The position numbers and the translations under genes were made by a program. From assembly GCA_003602535.1 (NCBI GenBank), contig QQSA01000066.1:1-11677 (forward strand): 11,677 nucleotides of DNA. Direction: 5' to 3'. Below are positions 6,155 to 11,677 of this stretch, one piece after another; within the stretch, counting starts at the first letter, position 1, and every line of letters starts with the position of its first letter. The notes under the pieces are model-generated. The model did not search any database and was not told where the DNA came from. It was given only the letters and a program-made list of their open reading frames with translations. This DNA comes from Candidatus Poseidoniales archaeon (GTDB lineage Archaea > Thermoplasmatota > Poseidoniia > Poseidoniales > Poseidoniaceae).

Positions 6155-7234
6155 ATGGTTAGTGTTACGCATCGAATTAGATACCCACCGTTTGAATCGG
6201 ATAGACTGAATCCAAGTCACATTCCAATCGTCGAACACTCATTCGAAGTTGAAGAAGATGCAGTACCACCTTTTCGCCTAGGTACAGAAGATTCTTGGAT
6301 TATCGAACGTGTAATCGATGGAGATTATGAAATCGATACTGAATATCATGGTAAAACACCTCACATTATTGAAAAGCAGCGTACTGGCTGGTATTTAATT
6401 CCCCATCCGATTCATGCAAAAGTTCGAAAGTACATCAATTTGGTAGTAGTGATATTGCTATTCAGCCTATTTTACTTATTCACTACTCCGCTTCAAGCAT
6501 CTTTAGGAATTCCTACATGGGGAACAGGTAAGGTTAGACTAGGTCTTCTCGACTATCCATTACTAACGGTGATTATTGTACCAATGATGATTGCTCCAAT
6601 TGTCCTTAGAGTATTAGCCAATCTTGGTGATCTACGCAGACAAAGACTGTTCCTTGCTAATGCTCCTCCAAGGCCAAAGATAGACTTGGATGACCTTAAA
6701 AGTGGAAAAAACCTCAGGGGTAAAGTTGAGTTTGAAGAAACTCAAGAAGATTGGGTTGGAATGAAAGTAAGTTGGAGAGTAGGTATTCTACCCCCCGCTA
6801 GACATAAGGTATTCGCAGCACTCGGTCGTGACCCCAATGGTCAACCACCACCTGGATTGACTACTCCATTACCACACCATTGGGAAAAGGGTCTTGATGA
6901 CGGCACAGGAATGGGTGAAGACGCTCCAATGGAAAGGCATGATGCTCCAGGAGGAGTGTTCCTTAGACCAATGAGAATCATGGGGAAGGGATCTTCGCAG
7001 GTACTTGATTTAGATGATGGAGGTTTTGTACTTGAAAAGCCAGATGGTGACTGGCCTGGAACAATTTATGGTGATTTACTCCGAGTACATTGGGAATTGA
7101 TAATCAACATAGAGAGGAAGAAGGGTGGTCCTTTACTTTGGGTAGAACCTCTGGTAGTATCACATCCTGACGGATCGACAATAAATGAAGAAATCATAAT
7201 TTCAGATGGTAGAACTGAAAGTGATACTCTGTAA
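6155..7234 (+). CDS. Membrane protein of unknown function with two transmembrane helices
   Basis: I do not recognise this 359-residue protein. An acidic N-terminal part of about 90 residues is followed by two hydrophobic helices (about 94-110 and 136-155), with a short loop between them. A basic patch follows (LRRQRLF), and then a soluble C-terminal domain of about 200 residues. That domain holds a Pro/Gly-rich stretch (PNGQPPPGLTTPLPHHW) and ends in a beta-strand pattern (LLRVHWELIINIERK). By the positive-inside rule the basic patches beside both helices (KVRK before helix 1, LRRQR after helix 2) suggest that both large parts face the cytoplasm. A Shine-Dalgarno site and the 12-base gap after the reductase point to an operon with it. 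A role in lipid or envelope work is only guilt by association. There are no Cys and no catalytic motif that I can name. Confidence 0.8.
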   Translation: MVSVTHRIRYPPFESDRLNPSHIPIVEHSFEVEEDAVPPFRLGTEDSWIIERVIDGDYEIDTEYHGKTPHIIEKQRTGWYLIPHPIHAKVRKYINLVVVILLFSLFYLFTTPLQASLGIPTWGTGKVRLGLLDYPLLTVIIVPMMIAPIVLRVLANLGDLRRQRLFLANAPPRPKIDLDDLKSGKNLRGKVEFEETQEDWVGMKVSWRVGILPPARHKVFAALGRDPNGQPPPGLTTPLPHHWEKGLDDGTGMGEDAPMERHDAPGGVFLRPMRIMGKGSSQVLDLDDGGFVLEKPDGDWPGTIYGDLLRVHWELIINIERKKGGPLLWVEPLVVSHPDGSTINEEIIISDGRTESDTL

Positions 7235-7271
7235 TCAAAGGTTTCATTTGCCTACCCCCTAGTGTGCATAC

Positions 7272-10265
7272 ATGGAGAGTAAGGCCCTCAACGCGATTGT
7301 CCTGACTTTAATCATGTTCTTATCTGGTTGTATGTCTTCGGACAAAGTCGATGTAGAAGCAGATGAAGAGCCAAAAACTATTGACATAACAGCTTCTCTA
7401 AATCTCTCAGAAATTACCGAAGAAATCGCGGTTAATGACATTGTAATCATTGAAGGTGTTGTCGAAATTAGTCCTACTGAAACAAAAAGAAACTATGAAT
7501 TTGATTTGATTTCAACAAGTGGAATCAGAACAATTGAGGCCACATTAAATGATTATGGAGATAATGTTCGATTGATTTTCGTCCCAGACGAACCTGGCGA
7601 ATGGACAGTAAATATTCGAATGATCATTGATGGCGTGAATGATTCTATCAAAAAACAAGTTTCATTTGACGTAATTACACCTGACGAAGGAGACACTATT
7701 ATCTCACTTGAATCAATTATTGAAATGGAAACATCAGCACCGATTATGATAACAGGAAAGGTTCTGCACACTGATGTGTCAACTTGCGTAATCACAGATG
7801 GAACAAACACTCAACAAGCAGATGAAAACGGAGATTTTTCTCTGAATCAAGGATTGGTTGAAGAGTCTTACAATGTTACAGTTACTGCGACCTGTGGCAA
7901 ATGGACATCTAGTGAAGATAGTCGAATGGTAAGAATCATACTATTGTCAGGTAATGATATGGATGGAGATGGTATACCTGATAATTCTGACTCATGTCCA
8001 AATGGATACGGGGAGAATGAGGGATGGAACCCAAATTCAGTTACCGACAGAGACAATGATGGATGTCATGATTTTGAGGAAGATTATGATGATGATAATG
8101 ATATGATTCCCGATGTTGATGATGATTGTGCATCAGAAATTGGTTGGACAAGTACATCAGAGAATGATTATGACAGAGATGGTTGTTCAGACGCAACTGA
8201 AGATGAAGATGATGACAATGATGGAATTACTGATACCTTTGATTCATGCCCAACTGGTGAAATTGGCTGGGACTCAAAACCGTATACTGACTGGGATGGA
8301 GATGGATGCCGAGATCTTAGTGAAGACTTAGACGATGATAACGACCAAGTGAATGATACAATCGATGATTGTTGGAGAGGGATTTCAAATTGGATTAGTA
8401 ATTCTGTTTTCGATTATGATGGAGATGGATGCCAGGATTCGATTGAAGATGAGGATGACGACAATGATGGTGTGAATGATGTTAATTCAACTGGAGAGAC
8501 TCTAGATCTTTGTCCAAGATCACCACTTAATGCACAAGACATAGATGAAAATGGATGCGATGCAACTGAAAGAGATTCTGACGGTGATGGAGTTATGGAC
8601 TCTGATGATGCATGTCCCGGGACTCCATTAGGTAATTCCGTGAACAATATCGGTTGTGCAGATCTAGATGGTGATGGAGTGTTTTCTAATGTTGACAACT
8701 GTCCTGAAACCAAACAAAAATGGACACCGGATTCTTCTGGATGTGCAGTTTACCAATTACCTGTTGCTTGGAAAGAAAGCGGACATGGAGATGGGAGAAT
8801 GGACACAGTAGCGCATTTCTCTGTTGCCACATTAGATGGAACATGGTCATTTAGAAACGAATGGAATGGAAAAGATGTTTACATCTTTTTGTTCAAATAC
8901 ACCGATAGTTCAGGTAATGGAAACAATGCAGATTGGTCGAAAAACCCTGGTTCAATGATTCGACAATTACCTGATAATGCACATTTGTTTTACGGGTCTT
9001 TTGATTCAACATTTCATAACGATGTATTGAGTAGAAAATCTGCAGTTCAAAATGCCTTAAACCCTGATGAGGAGTTGAAATGGGAAAACCGCATTCACTA
9101 TATTGATCAAGATATGTCTACAGCAACTGGAGGATTAGGAGACTTAATCGACAATTGGAACTCATTGTATTATGGGATAGATAGATTCCAAAGAGCAAGG
9201 GAAATTGGTTCGATATATGCATGGACTACGCAGACCAATGACATTACACATTGGGCATATGAAGCCCGAATGTACAATTATGAATATCCAACAGAAGTTA
9301 GAGAGAGTGATCCAAATGTACATTCGGTAACAATTGTGGATGATGTTTGGCACACAGGAGGTTGGCAAGGTGGTTACACCTCTACATATCAAAATGTAAG
9401 CATCAACCTCCCAAACAACATTACATCTTATGATACTCTCGAAGTCTTCCACGAGCATGCGTGCGAAGATAGAAGAAACAGATACGCTAAATCGGATGGA
9501 GGTTATGGAGGATGTCACGAATGGGATTATCTGGCTTACATGAAAATCTGCAATCGTGATAATTCAAGTGTTTGTGGCACTGAATTCATGAGATGGATAA
9601 CTACCTACGGCCGTGAAGGACGTTGGTTGACAGACATCACACCTTACATGTTTATGCTTGAAGAAAACGATGTTAGGACCTTCAAATACCAAGGAGCAAA
9701 CAAGGGTCAGATGACTGTAAAATTACTGTTTTCAGATTGGAATGTTGGCGAAAGAAGTATGAGTGGTGAACAAATATTCACTGGAGGACAATTCCGAGGT
9801 GAATACAATAATGAATCTCAGTATAAGAGACAACATAACTTCACAGCGCCTAGTGATTACTACCGAGTAAAAATTGTCTCCACAATTACTGGCCATGGAT
9901 TTAATCAAGATTCGGCTAATTGTGCAGAATTCTGTGATCATGAGCATCATTACTACCTCAATGGTTACCACACATACGAATGGCATCCAATTGTAGGAGA
10001 TAATCAGGGATGTGAAAAATTAGTTGATGATGGAGTAGTTGCTAATCAATTTGGATCATGGCCTTTCGGTAGAGCAGGTTGGTGTGCTGGACAAGATGTG
10101 AAACAGTGGACTTACGACATTACTGATTGGGTAGACAATTCTACAAGCAACAATATCCGATACAAGGGATTGTACAATGGTCAGGAATATGTTCCACAAA
10201 ATGACCAAGGTGGAAGTCGTGAAATCCGGGCAAACATCTGGTTAGTTTGGTATGATCAAAATTGA
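7272..10265 (+). CDS. Surface lipoprotein with thrombospondin type 3 stalk and C-terminal PNGase F-like domain
   Basis: Residues 1-20 are a lipoprotein signal (lipobox LSGC, Cys20), so the 997-residue protein is predicted to be anchored outside the membrane. Residues ~30-226 look like two beta-sandwich (Ig-like) segments. Residues ~227-492 are thrombospondin type 3 calcium-binding repeats (DxDGDG) with paired Cys. Residues ~495-690 are a domain of unsure type with a redoxin-like start (LDGTWSF...WNGKDVYIFLF). From ~690 to the end it resembles both domains of peptide-N-glycosidase F, which cuts the amide bond between Asn and N-glycans. CHEWDYLAYM (748-757) matches the catalytic CDEWDRYANVY of PNGase F, so Asp752 equals Asp60. 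RWITTYG, TITGHG, NCAEFC (Glu886 equals Glu206) and GRAGWCAG (938 is Cys) also match in order. The PNGase F Glu118 position appears to be Ser821, with Asp822 next to it. The alignment is from memory and by eye. No Shine-Dalgarno site is seen. Confidence 0.85.
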   Translation: MESKALNAIVLTLIMFLSGCMSSDKVDVEADEEPKTIDITASLNLSEITEEIAVNDIVIIEGVVEISPTETKRNYEFDLISTSGIRTIEATLNDYGDNVRLIFVPDEPGEWTVNIRMIIDGVNDSIKKQVSFDVITPDEGDTIISLESIIEMETSAPIMITGKVLHTDVSTCVITDGTNTQQADENGDFSLNQGLVEESYNVTVTATCGKWTSSEDSRMVRIILLSGNDMDGDGIPDNSDSCPNGYGENEGWNPNSVTDRDNDGCHDFEEDYDDDNDMIPDVDDDCASEIGWTSTSENDYDRDGCSDATEDEDDDNDGITDTFDSCPTGEIGWDSKPYTDWDGDGCRDLSEDLDDDNDQVNDTIDDCWRGISNWISNSVFDYDGDGCQDSIEDEDDDNDGVNDVNSTGETLDLCPRSPLNAQDIDENGCDATERDSDGDGVMDSDDACPGTPLGNSVNNIGCADLDGDGVFSNVDNCPETKQKWTPDSSGCAVYQLPVAWKESGHGDGRMDTVAHFSVATLDGTWSFRNEWNGKDVYIFLFKYTDSSGNGNNADWSKNPGSMIRQLPDNAHLFYGSFDSTFHNDVLSRKSAVQNALNPDEELKWENRIHYIDQDMSTATGGLGDLIDNWNSLYYGIDRFQRAREIGSIYAWTTQTNDITHWAYEARMYNYEYPTEVRESDPNVHSVTIVDDVWHTGGWQGGYTSTYQNVSINLPNNITSYDTLEVFHEHACEDRRNRYAKSDGGYGGCHEWDYLAYMKICNRDNSSVCGTEFMRWITTYGREGRWLTDITPYMFMLEENDVRTFKYQGANKGQMTVKLLFSDWNVGERSMSGEQIFTGGQFRGEYNNESQYKRQHNFTAPSDYYRVKIVSTITGHGFNQDSANCAEFCDHEHHYYLNGYHTYEWHPIVGDNQGCEKLVDDGVVANQFGSWPFGRAGWCAGQDVKQWTYDITDWVDNSTSNNIRYKGLYNGQEYVPQNDQGGSREIRANIWLVWYDQN
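8046..8534 (+). repeat. Tandem coding repeat, four units of 120-123 bases (thrombospondin type 3)
   Basis: Units begin at 8046, 8166, 8289 and 8412, in frame within the lipoprotein gene. Each encodes DxDxDGC, then an acidic run (EDxDDDND) and in the first three a second Cys at unit position 28 followed by a W-containing spacer. The fourth unit diverges after its acidic run. Regular Asp spacing and Cys pairs are the pattern of thrombospondin type 3 calcium repeats, where Cys form disulfides. The DNA itself is low in complexity (GATGAT-rich), so unit number may vary between strains. Confidence 0.8.
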
Positions 10266-11431
10266 GATGGAGGAGGAGCTGCTAATTCTTGCAGTTTGGT
10301 CTCAGGAGTTGGAGTTTCTAGTGATTCGTATCTAGAATTTCTTCTTCGAGGAATAAATCCTGCCCTTACAATTGCATCCTGTAATTCTATCTCACTTGCT
10401 GCAATCTTTTCAGTTCCAGACGCAGATACCACATTTTCTTCCATCATAGTTGACCCGGCATCATCTGCACCACCCAGCAAAGCCATCTGTGCAATAGATA
10501 GCCCCATAGTTGGCCAAGAGGCTTGAATATGGTCGATATTGTCAAAGAAAAGACGAGAAATCGCTACATGTCGCAGATATTCGCTAGGCCCAGCACCTAA
10601 CTCGAAACGGTTTCTACCCCGGTTTCTTTTCCCATATGTATTGTTCTCTAATTGTACAGGCCAAGCAATAAACGAGGTAAATCCATTAGAATATTTTTCC
10701 AAACTTTCGTCTTGAAGATTACGAATTCTCCGCATGTGTTCAACTCTGTCTTCAATCGATTCTCCGAAGCCGAATACATTTGTTGCACTGGTGATGAGTC
10801 CAAGTGATTGTGCTTCCGACATTACTCTCAACCAGTTCGCAGGAGCACCTTTCTTTGGAGATACGTCCTTACGAATATCATCTACAAGCATCTCTGCACC
10901 ACCTCCTGGCAGACCATGCATTCCTGCATCCTTGAGATGCTTTAGCACGTCCAGTGTTGTACTACCATTTACTTCCGCAATCCCTTCAATTTCAATTGGT
11001 GAAAAGCAATCCAAATCAATCGTAGGATGCAAATCTCGCAGCGATTTAATGAGATTGGTATAATATTCAATACCTAAATCTGGATTAACTCCACCCTGCA
11101 TCAAAATTCGAACTCCGTCTATTTGTTCTAACTCCTTAACTCGGGTGCTAATCTCTTCGATAGTCTGAGTATAAGTTTCATCGTGACCAGGTGGACGATA
11201 AAATGAGCAAAACTGACAATTGATTGTACAAATATTGGTATAATTGATATTGCGATCTATCAAGTAAGTTACTTCCTTGTCTCCATTTATCTGAATACGC
11301 CTTTTATTCGCCGCACGCCTTATCGAATGCAAAGGTGCATCACGATAGAGAATAACGGCGTCTTCAGGAGTCATACGCTTGTCGTTGGAAGCGTAATTTG
11401 CTAGGATATCACTCCAAGACATAGATACCAC
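10256..11431 (-). CDS. mqnC: Cyclic dehypoxanthine futalosine synthase (MqnC)
   Basis: This radical SAM enzyme cyclises dehypoxanthine futalosine in the futalosine route to menaquinone. The sequence shows DRNINYTNICTINCQFCSFYR-type residues at 59-79, with the 4Fe-4S Cys68, Cys72 and Cys75 (CxxxCxxC). ILMQGGVNPDLGIEYY follows, then LPGGGAEML, FGFGESIEDRVEHM, a FIAWPVQ strand and the C-terminal HIQASWPTMG, GGADDAGSTMMEENVVSASG. Together these fit MqnC better than MqnE or the F420 enzyme CofH. The 391-residue start is GTG at 11431, directly after the stop of the aminopeptidase (TGA, then GTG) with a weak AGGAT upstream; an ATG nine bases in (11422) is an equally possible start. The 3' end overlaps the convergent lipoprotein gene by ten bases. 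The Pro/Thr-rich last ~25 residues look like a disordered tail. Confidence 0.9.
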   Translation of the reverse strand: MVSMSWSDILANYASNDKRMTPEDAVILYRDAPLHSIRRAANKRRIQINGDKEVTYLIDRNINYTNICTINCQFCSFYRPPGHDETYTQTIEEISTRVKELEQIDGVRILMQGGVNPDLGIEYYTNLIKSLRDLHPTIDLDCFSPIEIEGIAEVNGSTTLDVLKHLKDAGMHGLPGGGAEMLVDDIRKDVSPKKGAPANWLRVMSEAQSLGLITSATNVFGFGESIEDRVEHMRRIRNLQDESLEKYSNGFTSFIAWPVQLENNTYGKRNRGRNRFELGAGPSEYLRHVAISRLFFDNIDHIQASWPTMGLSIAQMALLGGADDAGSTMMEENVVSASGTEKIAASEIELQDAIVRAGFIPRRRNSRYESLETPTPETKLQELAAPPPSQF

Positions 11432-11677
11432 TCAAGCAGATCCTACAATTGCTTCAATATTAGCAATTGTTTTTGGACAATCACTCGAAAGTACATCTGG
11501 ACCATCTTTCGTAACCAAAACATCATCCTCAATTCTAATTCCAATATTCGCATATCTTTCTGGACAATCGACATCCGGCCTCCAAGCGCCGAAGTAAAGA
11601 CCAGGCTCAACAGTTAGAACCATTCCTTCTTCCAGAACACGAGGTTCACCGTTTGGGCGATATACTCCTACATCATG
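11432..11677 (-). CDS. pepP: M24 family Xaa-Pro aminopeptidase, C-terminal part only
   Basis: Only the last 81 residues are in the window; the gene continues beyond 11677. The visible part starts HDVGVYRP, then LEEGMVLTVEPGLYF, IGIRIEDDVLVT and SSDCPKTIANIEAIV. These are the C-terminal landmarks of metallopeptidase family M24B (pita-bread fold). The Glu of VEPGLY and the Glu of RIEDDV are two of the five metal ligands, and the HDVG His is the conserved active-site His after the VH element. These enzymes remove N-terminal residues that precede proline. An internal ATG at 11623 is not the true start, since the homology runs through it. The stop abuts the mqnC start, so both are likely cotranscribed. 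Prolidase (pepQ) is a possible alternative name. Confidence 0.88.
   Translation of the reverse strand, partial: HDVGVYRPNGEPRVLEEGMVLTVEPGLYFGAWRPDVDCPERYANIGIRIEDDVLVTKDGPDVLSSDCPKTIANIEAIVGSA

Noticed and set aside
8113..8331. Alternative frame of 72 codons, rich in Met, inside the repeat region
   Set aside because: It is a by-product of the repeated GAT codons of the thrombospondin repeats read one frame off.
8046..8534. Possible CRISPR-like or minisatellite array
   Set aside because: The periodicity is in frame within a gene and follows the thrombospondin type 3 protein pattern. There are no identical DNA repeats with unique spacers.
11624..11677. Treating the ATG at 11623 as the start of a short complete gene
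   Set aside because: Codons upstream to the window edge continue the M24 homology (HDVG, then LEEG), so the gene is truncated by the window and the Met is internal.

Overview
The window looks like chromosome from a planktonic marine archaeon of the Thermoplasmata/Poseidoniales (Marine Group II) type. The supporting signs are a geranylgeranyl-reductase-family flavoenzyme of the kind used on archaeal lipids, an MqnC-type radical SAM enzyme of the futalosine menaquinone route, a Cys-type (CxxxY) CcmE heme chaperone, and a long lipoprotein carrying thrombospondin type 3 repeats. Genes are AT-rich and tightly packed, and internal operon genes use GGAGG Shine-Dalgarno sites. The assignment is inferred from gene content only. 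The topoisomerase III-type enzyme and class 2 dihydroorotate dehydrogenase look bacterial in flavour, so a bacterial host is not formally excluded.

Layout. Positions 1-150 are conspicuously GC-rich (94 of 150 bases) with small hairpins and no convincing gene. They may be the edge of a structured RNA that I could not identify. Next come two minus-strand genes: pyrD (class 2 dihydroorotate dehydrogenase, 548-1639) followed with no gap by a ccmE-like gene (161-547). A divergent small Cys-containing protein of unknown function (1660-2055) precedes a palindrome-rich gap (2055-2137). A plus-strand run follows: a topoisomerase III-type enzyme (2149-4899), a geranylgeranyl reductase family protein (4943-6142), an unknown two-helix membrane protein (6155-7234), and a 997-residue lipoprotein (7272-10265). 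Converging on these from the right are mqnC (10256-11431) and, upstream of it, the C-terminal end of an M24 Xaa-Pro aminopeptidase that runs off the window (11432-11677).

The most interesting gene is the 997-residue lipoprotein. After a lipobox Cys it has Ig-like segments, then a calcium-binding thrombospondin type 3 stalk with four Cys-paired units of 40-41 residues. A middle segment with a vaguely redoxin-like start follows. The C-terminal ~310 residues align by eye over both domains with peptide-N-glycosidase F, including the CxEWD segment with the catalytic Asp, the CAEFC segment and the RAGWC segment. This predicts a surface-tethered enzyme that removes N-glycans (or a relative of one), perhaps acting on algal glycoproteins or on surface glycoproteins. 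One of the three known active-site acids appears to be changed.

Several neighbours touch quinone or heme metabolism: quinone-linked PyrD, CcmE for cytochrome c, MqnC for menaquinone, and a reductase that could act on lipid or quinone isoprenoid chains. They lie on both strands and are not one operon, so this is a theme and not a demonstrated system.
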